From Acanthornis magna (taxonomy: Eukaryota > Chordata > Aves > Passeriformes > Acanthizidae), in contig JAWUZG010000015.1 of assembly GCA_036785705.1 (NCBI GenBank), positions 4,355,001 to 4,419,000 of the forward strand: DNA of 64,000 nt. Reading direction: 5' to 3'. Below the pieces are notes generated by a model, which worked only from the letters and a program-made list of their open reading frames with translations, made no database searches and was not told where the DNA came from. Of this stretch, positions 39,123 to 51,660 are shown in pieces (positions within the stretch are counted from its first letter, which is position 1; each line of letters begins with the position of its first letter). The position numbers were made by a program, and so were the translations under genes.

Positions 39123-39935
39123 ACAGTTTCTGTGCACACCCTCAGATGCACAGAGGGGTCTGGGGTGTTCTGTGGTCTCTGACGCACCCAAGAGGCTCAG
39201 AATCAGGAGTTGATGTTGTGCCCCAAGCTTGCTCTCAATTTGGGGCTCTTTTCCAGCATCGAGTAACGAAGAGAAACCTCCTTTCTATTTTCTCAGCTAA
39301 TGTTCTGATAAGGAAAGATAATTTTCTTTTTGCACCAAGATTTGAATCCAGAATTTTACACCTTAAGATATTCCTGGCTTATCACCAACACCTAGCCAAG
39401 TCCCAGTGGAGGGCAACATTGGAACGAAACTGTTTGCTTAAAACAAAGGAGTTGCCTGAGCTGGAGCACTGAGGCTGCAGAGAGAGAGGGTCAAAGCTCC
39501 CCGGGAAAGGAGACAGAGGCAATAATGTGGGGACAGTGCCTCTCTTGCAGAGGTTTTTAAAGACATTAGTTTCTTTTCCTGTAAAACTCTCCAGAGCATT
39601 TTGCTGAGGTCTGATTTATGGCAGTGGAAGGGATCAGGTGCCTGTGCCAGCCCTGCCAGAGCAGCAGACTGGCCCAGAGCAACCATGGCCATGAGCAGCC
39701 AAAGAATTGGCCTTTTCAGTGAGCGTGGGTCTGTCTGACTCCTGTACAGTGAGTCCCATGGCTAAAGGTGGGGGGAGCACTCCCCTGGTGCCTGGCACTG
39801 CTGTGTGGAGGAGATGTGTGCAGGTGATAGATGTCAAAAACCACTGCTGCTGGTTACTGCAGCCCCTAGAGCAGCGCACAGCTCAGCCTGTGTGACAGCC
39901 TGCAGCCCACGGAGCGGCTTGGTGTGTGCAGCCCA

Positions 39936-40357
39936 CCAGCAGTGCGATGATCAGCAGTGAGAGATGTACAGCAGGGTGGCACGTTCGGCAGTGTGGGATA
40001 TGCAGCAGTGTGGGATGTGCAGTGTGTGATGCTCAGCAGTGACAGATGTGCAGTGTGTGATGTTCAGCAGTGCAGATGTTCAGCAGTGACAGATGTGCAG
40101 TGTGGATGTTCAGCAGTGATAGATGTGCAGTGTGGGATGTTCAGCAGTGTGGGATGTTCAGCAGTGATAGATGCGCAGCAGTGCAGATGTTCAGCAGTGT
40201 GAGAGGTGCAGTGTGGGATGTTCAGCAGTGTGAGGTGCAGTGTGTGATGTTTAGCAGGGACAGATGTTCAGCAGTGTGAGAGGTGCAGCCACGTGGATGT
40301 TCAGCAGTGTGTGAAGGGCAGTGTGGGATGCTCAGCAGTGTGAGAGGCCCAGCAGCG
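39936..40357 (+). repeat. Minisatellite, unit about 16-18 bp (GATGTTCAGCAGTGnnn)
   Basis: About two dozen imperfect copies of a GATGTTCAGCAGTG / GATGTGCAGTGTG unit are arranged head to tail, with spacer variants TGG, ACA and ATA alternating in part. The pattern is mixed, suggesting higher-order units that arose by repeated unequal exchange. The array lacks stop codons in several frames, which produces Cys- and Gln-rich open frames of 69-81 residues that I do not regard as genes. Length polymorphism between individuals is likely. Confidence 0.92.
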
Positions 40358-42803
40358 GAAGCACAGCAGAGCGCTGTGTGTACAGAGCACACGCCAGCAC
40401 AGGCAGTGCCACACGATGGTGCTCCGAGCTCTCACTCCTGCTTTCCCCGCCAGCCAGCGCTGACAGGGCTCTCTCTGCCTGCTCAGGGCTTTCTCCCGTG
40501 TCCCCCCTCAGCCAGCAGAGAGACCAGCAAGTGGAGAGTCCTGGCCACGGCTTGGCTTCCCTCTTGCTCTCTGTCCAGTTCTCCCTGTTGCTGGGGTTCA
40601 GAATGGCCATGGGAGGGGTGGAACTGCTGTTCCAATGCTTGTGGCAAGGCTGTGTCCTGGCACGTGGGGCAATAGCCTCTGCTGTAAGGCACTGCATAAA
40701 AACACCTGTCCAGTACATCCCAGGGGTGTATTTTGGACAAACACATGTATGATGTGCCTTATAGCTACAGGAGCTGGGGGATTTGGTTAATGCTGGAACA
40801 GAGCAGGGATGGCTTGAGCAGATCCTAGGGTGATGGTTTTCAAAGGAAAAAGTAAGTGTCAGGCACTCAGAGCCCTTCCTATCACATTTCAATATCTGAT
40901 ACATTAAACTCCGCGAATATCCTCTTATGTGATGAAAAGTCATTATTTTTAAAGCCAAATCTCACCCTCTCTTAACACTCAGCACTCAGCTCTTTGCTGG
41001 GGTGGGGGGAGAAGCATGTGAAAGAAATCTTGCTATGTGTCTGTGACCATGCTGAGTTCTGATCCCAACAGCTGGACTTCAAGTGGGTTTGGAGTAAAGC
41101 TGCATTCCCCTCCAGTCTCTGCTGGAGAAAAGAGGAAACAGCATCAGCCCAGCTCAGTCCACCTGTGGCCAAAACCCCGATTTACCAAACACAGCGGGGA
41201 AGCAGGCAGTGCCCTCTGTGAAATGGTGACTCCAGGGATGTCTGTAAGGGACTTTGGGTAAACTTGGTGAGGTTTTCATACGAATAATCACTGCACATAT
41301 CACCATAGGCAAGATTTCAGAACAAAGCCTTTTTCTCATGAGTTAGCAGAAGAAATGCTGGCTATCGGCGATTTATGCCTCCCTCATAAATTACCCTTTA
41401 AGACTAGGATTCTGTGTCATCAGAAAAGATACATTTTATTTTTATATAGCATATTTAGCACACACTTAAGGAGAATGATGGTGTTGTCAGGGGCCTGGGG
41501 TGATAGGGAGGGTATTTTTGCTTTTTTTTTTTTAACCCAAAAGGGTTTCAGCCAGCAGAGCCACCAACTGGCAGATTTAGGGGAGGAGGCAGAGATCAAA
41601 GCAGAGGGCACAGTGCACAAAATGTGTGGGAAGAGGATCCCATGGGAAAGCCATGGCAGATCTGGCCCTTGGAGGTGTCAGGTCTCACAGACAGTCCCAA
41701 AGATCCCTTTCCATGGGGTCTACACTCCCCTCTGCTCCCTGCCCAGCCCCTCACCCAACTCTACTTGGAACATCCAGACTTCATTTGGGTACCCGTGGCT
41801 GTATTATCTCTATGAGATTGTCCCGTTGGCACTGACAGGTTCTGCCTTGTTTCATGATATGATCATTAAATTTGTCACTGTGAATTGCTCAAATCTGACC
41901 TGGGCCATCAGGAATTTCTCAGGGTCCCTGGGTTCTGTAAGAGCTGCATCTTATGTGGGTTTAGGGGTTCTTCCTAAAACATCTGTCAGTGGCAGAGTGC
42001 ATCTACCAGAAACTGGGAAGCAACAGGCTGGTCATGTTTAAAAAGAAGAGTTCTCTTACACTGCAATTCCAGCTGCACATTGCGGTCACTGGAAATCTGT
42101 GCCCACATAGTTAAAGCCTTTTTCTTCCCCAATGTTTCCAAGGTGACTTGAAAAAGTGAGGAATTCATTGAATAAAGGTCCAACAGCTATATTTTTCTCT
42201 CATTCCTCCCTTTTTTTGTCCATATGAACTAGCACATGGCCTGTTCTAATCACGAGTGGGGTTGGTTGCCAGTTATCAGTCCCTCAGCAGATGTAGCCAG
42301 GACTTTTGCATAATGTTTTCTCCCAAGGCTGGAGTAACAAGCCCTCCAGGATCATTCCCTTTCACTCCAGAGCCTGCAGGGAAACAGCTGGGACTGACAA
42401 CAACTCCATGCTGGGGTAAACATGGGTGTGGGTCACCCCGTGGCTTCCCTGGGCCACCTCAGGCGTCAGACAGGTGTTCCCCCTCCTTTGATCTTTCCCT
42501 CCCTTCCAAGGGGCTGAACTCCTCGCTGGGCACTGCGTTCCTCCTCTGGGGTGAAGCAGAGGGTGGCTCTGCTGCTGCCCGAGTCCCTACACCTCCCTTC
42601 CAAAAAGAACTTTTGCAAGCTGGATTTTCAGAGATCTGGTTTTAACAAACTTTCCCTGACTGTGCAGCAGGTGAAAGAGCTCCAGAAGAGAAGGAGGGGA
42701 GAACGGCAGATTGGGTCATCTCCATGGGAACGTCATAGGAAGATTGATATGTGCCCCGAGAGGCAAGTGCAGCTATTAGCATGTTCCAGATCCTTTCCTG
42801 CAG

Positions 42804-42825
42804 CCTTTTTTTTTCTTTTTTTTTC
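42804..42825 (+). repeat. T-rich pyrimidine run, 22 nt
   Basis: T-runs interrupted by a single C; low-complexity sequence. Confidence 0.85.
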
Positions 42826-45203
42826 TGCTGAGGAGGAAGAGCTAGAGTGTTTTCTAGGAGGAAGGAATGTGAATGCCTGAAACAAAAGCAACGCTGAAGA
42901 TCCCAGCCCCTTCCAGCAGCGGGTCTCTGTTGCTTGTCACAGCACAGCTGAGAGAGTTCCAGAGCACCAAAACCTGAGGGAACCAGACAGGTTTGCCCAG
43001 GAGAGGACAGCCCTGCTGTCAGGGTGACACAGATGGTACCAGCCATCACCAGCTGGACGCAGAGCAATGGCATTTGGCGAGGCCGAGGCAAGGACAGTGG
43101 ACAGAGCAGCTCCTTGTCCGGTGGTCACAACCACTCTGTGCAATGGATTCTCATCCTCTTGCTGCCTCACCAGCACAAGTCCTTCACATCACAGCATCAC
43201 CTGAGACAGCAGGATGGACTCCAGATCAGTTTGGTGAGCCGAGCATAGATCTGAACACTCAAATCTTTCTGTTGCAGCATTAACCTGGAGGGTCAGAGGA
43301 GGCCAGCTCACCTCAGTTTCCTCCCAAAGCCCTGTTCTCCCTGGCCAGCACCAGGGCCTGCCAAGAGCCCTCACATATGCTAACCATTTCCAAGAGCGAT
43401 GGTGGGCTGAGACAAGCCTTCAGTCTTGCTGGAGCCAAGAATGAGAGACCAGATGGTGCATGACCTGATAAAGCCCCCTGTGATCTTCTGTTTGTTATTC
43501 TCCTACAAGCACATTGCGCTGGGAAAAAATCCAAGGGTTCATTTCCAGGACCCAGACTCTTTTCATGTGCAATAACAACTGCACCTACTCTGGCCACACG
43601 CATTGCTCACGTGAGACTCTGCTGCTGCAATGTTTTTGAGTGCAGAGGGTCTGGTGAGGTCTCCTAGAAAAAAAACAGGCTTTAGCCCCATATTCAGCTC
43701 CTCTGGGGTACTGCTGAAATACAGCTCCTGTGCCATGTTTGTAGAGCACCTAAAGAGAGGGGGTCCTAGCCATGGCAGCCCTCCCATGGGTGTTACTCCA
43801 AAATTACTAGCAGCAATAATATCTTTAAAATGGAAACTTCTGCTCTGGGCTATGTAAGAATTAATCACATACAAATCAAAAGACTCAGGAGGAACTTCAT
43901 TGTTGCCAAGCTGATTTTATCCGTTTGCCAAAGTGGCCATGAGTGCAGAAGCAGATCTGTAACACACTCCTCAGTGTGTTACAGAAGAGTGTCTGCTTCC
44001 CTCCAACCCCATTTAATTTCTGCATGCCTCCCACCCCAATTAATTCCTGCCTAGCAGTGAAATTTGGATAGCTGGTTCCTGCAGGGCAGGAGATCAATCC
44101 CAGTATCCATGTGTGCAGCACGGTCAGGACTGGAAAAATCAAGGCACACATTTGCAGTAACAATAATAAGTGAAGTCCCCAGAGTGACATTTCAAATGCA
44201 AATGAAAAGAATAAAAATATCAGTTCCTGTTATAACTTTGCTGCTGCTGTAACCAAATCCAAATGAAGGCTTGAATCCATCCCCTCTGCCTGACTGGCAG
44301 AGTCACTGTTTATTTTCATTCCCAGCCCAAGTGGATGAGGACTCAGCCACGAGCTGAGGAACCGGGTGAGGAGCTGGGGCTGACCAGACAGTCTCGTTGT
44401 GGCACTTGCCAGATGTTAATCTTGTCTCAGGCATGCAAAGTGAAGAGTGACAGCAGTTCTGTATGGTGTGACTAATAACTAACCCCGAGCCCAGCAGAGC
44501 CCTGCAGTGAGTCCCTGAACCTGCCCTGGCAGGGCACCGGGGGCTTTGGCTTTCCAGGAGTAAAGCACTCCAGCCCTGGGATGGGAAATGCTTTTGGAGT
44601 GGGCCCACCAGGACAGATTTCCTGCAGTTTGGATTTCAATCAGTTTTAACAGCTGCTGTTCACCTCCAGTATCTGATGGCATCCCTTCTCTCTTCCTGCA
44701 CTGACAGACAGGTGTCTTACCTTCTCTTTCAAGATGTCCCAGTGCTGGATGTTTGCTGCTGTGCTTTGTGGCCTTTGCACAAATGCACAGGGATATGTGC
44801 ATTTTAATCTAAATCACAGCATCATTCAGTTTTCCTTTTTAGTTAGAAACTTTGTGCAGTTTGTGTGTGTCCTGGGAAGAAGGGGAAGTGGGTTGCAGCA
44901 GTTTGGGCTGGTGTGACCCCAGAGCCACAGGGCTGCCTTCATCCCATGCACAGCCTCATTCCCTGGTCCTGTGGTGAGTTTTCTGGAAGTTCAGAAGTGC
45001 AACTGCTCATCCATTTCTGAATTGTAAAAATAAGCCCTTTGATATTGATCACTCAGGACCAGTTTGGCTACCTGTGGGAGAATCTGGCAGCCAGGGAGCA
45101 CAGGCAGGATTGATGGTCACAGAGCACGTGGAGGTAGCACTTATTTGGGCCATTCTCCAAGTAGCTTTTAAACCAAGATAAATCTCTTAATCTGAAGACA
45201 CAA

Positions 45204-45221
45204 TTTTTTTTTTTTTTTTTT
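45204..45221 (+). repeat. Poly-T, 18 nt
   Basis: An uninterrupted T run followed by TGCAG. No exon with known similarity follows, so I do not read it as an acceptor. Confidence 0.9.
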
Positions 45222-47368
45222 GCAGCAAAAATATTGCCTGAGAATGAAACTGATTATTAAAAAAACAAAGGAGAACAAAAAAAGGATCTGAAACTGCGCA
45301 GGCTATTTTCAGTCCCCAAGATGAATGAAATGTAAAAAAATAAAATGGGCTGCAACTTTTGAATTCTAAAAACGGCCAGTCTGAAAACATGAAAATCCAA
45401 GCAGGTGCTGTCAGCTGCTAGCACTGACAAGACAGGCTCTTCTACTGGCGAGTAGTGGAAGATTTCAGCAGGCACACATGGGACAACACAAACCCACTCA
45501 TCTGCAGGGCTCTAATTATCAGGGGAGACCTGAGACACATTAATGCTTTACTGTTGCTCCTTATTCCTGCTTCCCAAGGCTGGAGGCTGCTGATGGAGCT
45601 GCTAACAGAGCAGGTCAGACTTGCAACCCTGCCACAGAAGGATGCAGCAGAGACCAGCAGAAAATGGGTTAATGCATCAAGGGAGAGAAGGGATGCAGCT
45701 CAGCCCCACCCACAGCACCATCCACAGAGTTCCAGCCTCTCCCTTGTCCTGTGGCTTCTCCCGTCATTTACCTCGGCATGAAGAAGGGAGAGATGATCAG
45801 GACAGTCCAGGCTATGAGGACAGACAGACTCACCAGTGTAATAAATCCTTGAGATTTCTATTCTCCAGAGCCACTGCCCCCTCCCATAGCCCCCCACCCT
45901 AATTCAAGAGAGGAAACCACGCACAGCAAATTGGAAACAAATCTGAGCTGCCCATTTCAAGACATGACCCTGAAAATTCATTTTCTAGTGTGCAGTGCCA
46001 CCAGGGGTGGGTGGAGGATGGAGGGCAGGACCTGTGAGTGCACATCACTCATGGCTGAGCCAGCTCGTGGTGCCATCCATGGCAAGAAGGAGCTGCTCCA
46101 GCAGCGATGGAAGGGCAGCATTTACCCCACGCAGGGGGAGACAGCCAGGCTCGGGGGCTTCCACTGGGCAGCAGCACTAGGACCCAGCAAAGCCCCTTCC
46201 AGCACAAAGCCCATATGCTAATCGGAGACTGGAGGCCCCAGAGGTCATGGAACTGAGGGCTGAGGAGGTTTCCAACCCGCTGCACTTGTATTTGGGACAT
46301 CTCCTGCCTTTGTCGGTGACTGTGACCGTCAGCTGCTCCCACGGCCATGTCCCCATGCCTGCCTAAGGACAGGGGTGTGATGGGACACAGTCGTGCTGAC
46401 ACTGGGACATGAAACAGGAATAGATTGAACAGAAAGGGTAAAAGCACCCTCTCCCCCACAGATGTGGATTTGTATTCGGGGGTCAGCAGTGATTCTTCTC
46501 TGGCTGAAGCAGAAAACCATTCCCAGAGCCCTTCCCCTCCGGTCCCTCGCTCACAGCAATTTGGGCTGGTGCTGATCAACTTCATTATATTCAAGTTGCC
46601 TATCAAGCAGTTGCAGTACATGGTCTCAAGCACTATGACCATGTCTGAGTGCCCCGGGGGTGCCTGTATGGGGCTGGATGTGCTGACAGCACTAATGCTT
46701 CCTGCCCTGGTGACCACACAGATGCACAAACAGAGCAATGGGGCTTCCAGAGGCTTTGCTGAAGTTTATTAGTTTTTATAACGGTCATGAAAATAATTGG
46801 ATCTTCGACACACACCAGCAATTTGGTACGAAGGAGAAAAAAAATTAGGCCAGATGAGGTGTAAATCAGGAGTAACTCCAGGGCTGTTGGAGCAGTGTGA
46901 GCAGAGCAGGGTGAGGTGGAGAGGCAGAGTCCAACGAGTCCTGGCGAAGTGGTGAGGTTTGGGAAGAACCCAGAGTCCATCCTTGATGCAGTGACACAGT
47001 TACCTGGCCCATCACAGTGGGGAAGGGGATAATGCTGGAATGCCTGGGCCAGGTGCTGCCCCCAGGAGCTGTACATGCCCCAGTGACTCCATTGGCACCT
47101 TGCAGGTGTCACAGCAGCCCTGTATGGTGTGGATCAGATCTCTGGAGCACTATGGGCACTGCCTGATGGCCGTGGGCACTGGCAGCACTTACCCCACTGT
47201 CTGCCCAGCCCCCATAAACAGCCACAAGCTGCTGCCAAGCTCAGGGCTGCCTCTTTCTACCACCTGGGATCCTCTCACCTTGCTCAGCACCCATCCCAGC
47301 CCTGCTCCAGAGCCAGCAATGCTGATGGCAGCTCCTGTCCCGTGGTAGGTTTTCTACACCATTTTCCC

Positions 47369-47515
47369 TCTAAAGCACTTCAAGGAGAGCATCACCCCTT
47401 CCATTTTGCAGCTGGGGAAACTGAGGCCCCCGAGGAGCAACCTCAAGCAAGTGAGCAGCCCAAAGAGCCTGCAGTCTCTGGGATTTGTCCTGTGGGCTGC
47501 CATCAGGGGGTTTTC
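47369..47515 (+). mobile_element. MIR-like SINE remnant
   Basis: In order it has TAAAGCACTT, CATTTTGCAGCTGGGGAAAC, TGAGGC, a CAAGCAAGTGAGCAGC region, and TGGGATTTGTCC. This follows the 3' half of the MIR/CORE-SINE consensus as I recall it. Confidence 0.6.
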
Positions 47516-48759
47516 CCAACACTGTTCCCTGCTGTGAGCCCTTCTGCCAGGCCCGCTCTGGGAGGAACAGAGCAGAGGTTGGGGTGGCTGATGCCAGGCA
47601 GGGGCTCTGGGTGCTGCTGGGAGCCACGGATGGGCTGAGCCATGCCACGAGCAGTGCAAGGAGCAGCTGACCATGAGCTTTCAACCACAAAGCCACCGAT
47701 CCTCCTCACCCTGCTCCATCCATGCACACATGCTCTCCACGCCAGCTCCATCCCAACAAAGCAGTCCCTGTTCCCTGCTCCATTCCCAGCTCTTCCCCTA
47801 AGCCCCATCCCGGCCAGTGCTGGATTTATGAATGAGTGCCCTGCTCTGGTGACAGCAGGCCCTGCCAGCCCGGGGTGTCTCAGTCCCAGGAGGAAGCACA
47901 GCAGGATGTCGCTGACATCAGGAGCAGCACAGGATGGGGATGGCAGAGCTTTGGGGTGCAAAGCCCCCACCCCACAGAGGGCACAGTGTCATGCTCCCCT
48001 CCCTGCCCCAGCCTGGCCCCATGCCCACTTGCTGGGGACTATTTTGGATTATAACTCGTGAACTGCCTGTGCCACGTTGCCAGCTGGCACCACTGCAGGG
48101 GAAACAGCTCCCGAGCCCTCACGTCCTGGTGCAGCAGCACAGGCTGTGTCGGTGCTGCTTCCCTTAGCTACGCCGGGCTGGAAACCCCAGCCCTCCGAGG
48201 GCTTTCCTGGGAGAGAGGCATCCCCACTGCCATGGCTAGGACCTCAGGCAGGCAGGCAATTCAAGCAGCTGGCCTGCAGCCCTCCTGCATCACCACACTC
48301 AGCGCTTTGTGTTTTTACCAGCAGTTAACACACTGTAGATGAAGGATGGCTGATTTCAACACGCTCCATGCAAAATGAAGATATGGAGCTGGCAAAGCAC
48401 TCGGCAGCATCACACGCTCGAGGCACATCGTGTAAACCTGTCAGTGACAGCTTGTTCGCTTGCCCAACACCTTGTGTGCCCAAGAGCTCTGCCCATACTC
48501 CTGGGAAAACCCTTCCAGCACCTCTCTGAGCCAGGTCAGGGCTCATCAGCATTCAGTCACTCAGGCACTGAGCTCTCTTACACCTGACATTTTCTGCTGA
48601 AGTTGATGCTCAGTGCTCACAGCTTCCCAGGAGCCAGGATTTCACCCTTTGCTTCCAGACCACGCTGGAAGTGAGCAGCAGCTCTGGTGTCATGTGTCCC
48701 TCCCCTTTGCATCCTGGAGCCCTATGAACCATAACAAACCTTTTTTGCTGCTTTCGAAG

Positions 48760-48870
48760 TGGCTTTGGATCAGGATTGTGCCAGCAGCCGGCCCAATGCA
48801 TTTGCATTTTTTCTTCTGCATCTTGATTGCTCTAAGTATGATCATTAAAAAACAGCTCCCAGCACTGCAG
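48760..48870. promoter_or_regulatory. Short A/T-rich block with an octamer
   Basis: An inverted octamer ATTTGCAT lies at 48800-48807 inside a short A/T-rich island in an otherwise GC-rich 2-kb region. Confidence 0.25.
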
Positions 48871-50245
48871 GTGCTGTGGTCTTCATGGGCAGAATGAATG
48901 GAAATTGCTGCTCTGTGGCATTTCATGGCTCTACAGCCCCATCTCCAACTCCTTTCTGCTGCATCTGGGAGGTTTTGGAAAAGGAAAAGGGGGCCGGCAG
49001 CAACCAGAGCTGAGGCTCAACTTGGAGGTGAGGAAGGAGCTGGTCGCACCTGGATGGGCTCTCACTTGGTGCCTGGAAGCAGACAGCAGTTGCAGTGCAT
49101 CTCCATTCTCTCCAGAACCTCTCTCCCTCCTCCTATGTCCCCCACGCTCTCCCTCTGGCTGCTCCCCTCGGAGCCACAGAGCCTGGCTCTGTGCAGCAGC
49201 TGCGATGGGCTCGTGGAGGGAAATAGGAGCCCCAGTGCAAGGCAGCAGGAGCTCAGGGAGACCAAGAGCTGGACAAAACCACTATTGCTGTCTTCCCACT
49301 CCAGCTCCAGGCTCTGAAGTGACTTTCCCATGGGCTCCTCGTTACTTTTATTTATTTTTTAAGGCTTCTTCACATCGATGTGGCTGGGCTGTGATATGAG
49401 CGATGCTTTGCTTTGCCACCAGGCTGCTTTCCTATAAACTGCTGCTTATACCCACCCTACCAAAAGATATTTAAGCCTATATTTCAAAACACCTACTTAG
49501 GGCTGGCTAAGCCTCTCCTTATAACTGCATCTGCACACCCTTACTTTATTACCTAGAGTTAATACTCACACATCTCCATGATGAATTCAGAGGTGCACTA
49601 CCCTAATAAAAGCCTTAGGAAGTCGTCTGCTCTCTGTGTCACAGCTTGCTGCCAGGAGGTCTTAGTGCTGCATGGAAGAAACCCTCAGACACATAAAAAA
49701 AAGCTCCCTGTCTTGAGAAGGGCTGATCCTGCTGCCAGCTGCCTGTGTGTGTGCCCAGACCAGCTCTACCCCCTTTTCCAAGCAGACACCGGGGGCTGCT
49801 TGCACAGAGCTCCTGTTGTTCTGGGAACAGTAGCAAAAGATAAGCATTCTCATCAGCATCAGACAGAGGCCTTAGATTAAGTTAGAGATCACTTTAGATA
49901 GTTGGTTATCCACATCTCTGTGCTCCACAGCATCTGAGCTCTCTGAAGATGTGATGATTTCTGTCTGTTTATCTTTCTCTCTATTGGCACAAATGTTGAT
50001 TCAGACATAGATGGTTCAGACCAAAGACTAGACCTGCTGGACCATCCTTTTGCTAGTTACGGTTTGTGTGTTTTGCCTTGCTCCATCTTGCCCTACCAGA
50101 CGTGGACATGTTGTTGAACAGCATTTAGAGAAGTTTATCCCACCACCTTCACACTGTGGGTGTAACTGCAACTCCCTCCTCACCTCCTCCCTGCCCCATT
50201 CTCTGGTTTCATCAAGAAAAAAAAATCTGTATTAAAGGAAAAACA

Positions 50246-50270
50246 TTGTTGTTTGTTGTTGTTGTTGTTA
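50246..50270 (+). repeat. (TTG)n microsatellite
   Basis: About eight TTG units with one imperfection, at the edge of a long A/T-rich block. Confidence 0.9.
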
Positions 50271-51080
50271 TTAAGCCAGCACTTTGTTTCTCTGACCCAA
50301 AGATGTAATTCACCCACAGTGTAAGCTTCCCTTAGCATGGAGGAGTGCTCGCATAAGGTCTAATCACTGATCTAATTAAACTGATTTGCTGCTGTGTTAA
50401 ATCAGTGCAGCTATATTGAGCAGATCAGGCCTATGTTTCTACTCCACCTTATCTTAATAAATGATAATAAAAAGCACCTTCAAGACATAAGTGTGAAGAA
50501 TTTAAACAGAAAGTTACATTTGTTATTTTAAATCTAGTCTCATTATTTCTAGGATAGGGATTTTTGAAAGGAGATATGAAATCCTTTGCCTTGGCAATAT
50601 TCGTCTCACATTTTATCAAGAGCTCTATAGGACATGGAAATATTTCTTAATGTTCCAGAAGGGTTTAGAGAGTTTAAAGATCTGAATTCCATTGAACATG
50701 ATAACCCTCTTTCAAAAATAAAGGAAAAAAGGCATGCCAAAACCCTCATTATTTTAAAAATCAGTTTCATCATTATTTTCATTCATTATTCAAGATTGAT
50801 TATTGTTTCCTTATGAAGTATCTTCATTACTTCCTCCTTGACAAAATTACATTAAAGTAGTTATTTCCACTTAAGGTTTTGGTGGATTTCCTGATCGAGG
50901 GTTCACGCTTTGGCTTTTGGAGCTCTGTTACAATAATAACATTGCAACTTATTTTAGGAAAGATTTATGTTCCAGCAAAAACCATGATAAATAAATTTCA
51001 AACCAATGATACGGCCATTTTAAACAGAGCTGCCAGACGTACAAATTTGATCATTAGATTTTCAGAGCCAGCAGCCTTAG
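50271..51080. promoter_or_regulatory. Largest A/T-rich candidate regulatory block (about 800 bp)
   Basis: Continuous A/T-rich, repeat-free sequence with TAATTA at 50373-50378 and many ATTATT and AATAAA runs. It is bounded by the (TTG)n microsatellite on the left and a return to GC-richer sequence after 51080. Two short open frames inside match no known protein. Confidence 0.35.
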
Positions 51081-51525
51081 CCTGACAGCAGGACAGCCCT
51101 AGGCTGCGACACAAGCACCACTCCAAAACCTTTCCAGCCTGTTCTGATGCTGCCTGTGGACATTGCTTTTGTGGTTAACACCCAAGGGGGCAGGTGCTGC
51201 TGGCTCGTGGGTTTGCTCTGCAGGGTGAGCCATGGCACTCCTGCCCTGAATGAAGAACCCTGATATGTTCTGCACTCCCCTCTGCCGCTGGTTTGCTGCA
51301 TCCTGATATTTAGCTAAGGATTTGCACCCAGGCTGGACCCAGGCACAGTCTGATGGACTGGGAGGGGGGGCTAAGAGCTAACCCACCTCCAGGGAGAGGA
51401 TAGTCCTTAACAGACCCCATTTTGAACTGCATCTGCTCAGAACTTGCAATGTTAATCAGGCTGATTGGCTCAGACCTGAAAATGCCCCCAACTCCTTTGG
51501 ATCGTTCTCACCTGTTGAGGCTCCT

Positions 51526-51565
51526 ACACTTGCATTTCTCACCCCACACTCGCATTTCTCACCCA
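51526..51565 (+). repeat. 20-bp tandem duplication
   Basis: ACACTTGCATTTCTCACCCC is followed by ACACTCGCATTTCTCACCCA, two differences in 20. It lies just before a MIR-like remnant. Confidence 0.9.
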
Positions 51566-51576
51566 TCACTTACACT

Positions 51577-51660
51577 GGTAGGGAGGAACCATGAGTCTCA
51601 TTTGCCAGATGATGAATTAAACCACAGAGAGCCAAAACACAGAGTAACCTACAGCTAACC
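51577..51660 (+). mobile_element. MIR-like SINE remnant (weak)
   Basis: GGTAGGGAGG, TCTCATTTGCCAGATGATGA and ACCACAGAGAG…TAACCTACAGCTAA run parallel to the MIR 'GAGGTAGG / CATTTTACAGATGAGGAAAC / GCACAGAGAGGTTAA' block. Confidence 0.4.

Larger units (their letters stand above)
38496..47368. other. Intergenic desert, segment 5
   Basis: No gene seen apart from the minisatellite and homopolymers. The frames of 228 residues (41355-42041, +) and 229 residues (46049-46738, -) are the longest in the window. Neither shows a recognisable domain, repeat or splice context. Confidence 0.75.

Noticed and set aside
39957..40279. Repetitive Cys/Gln-rich open frames
   Set aside because: They are translations of a minisatellite with no stop codon in its unit, not a repeat protein.
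41355..42041. 228-residue open frame, + strand
   Set aside because: Contains a few hydrophobic stretches but no family I know; other frames are open across the same bases and codon use looks random.
45204..45235. Poly-T followed by TGCAG as a splice acceptor
   Set aside because: No similarity to any exon after it and no partner donor in context; the run is better read as a homopolymer.
46049..46738. 229-residue open frame, - strand (longest in the window)
   Set aside because: No recognisable domain, biased composition, opposed by several open frames on the other strand, and no promoter or splice context.
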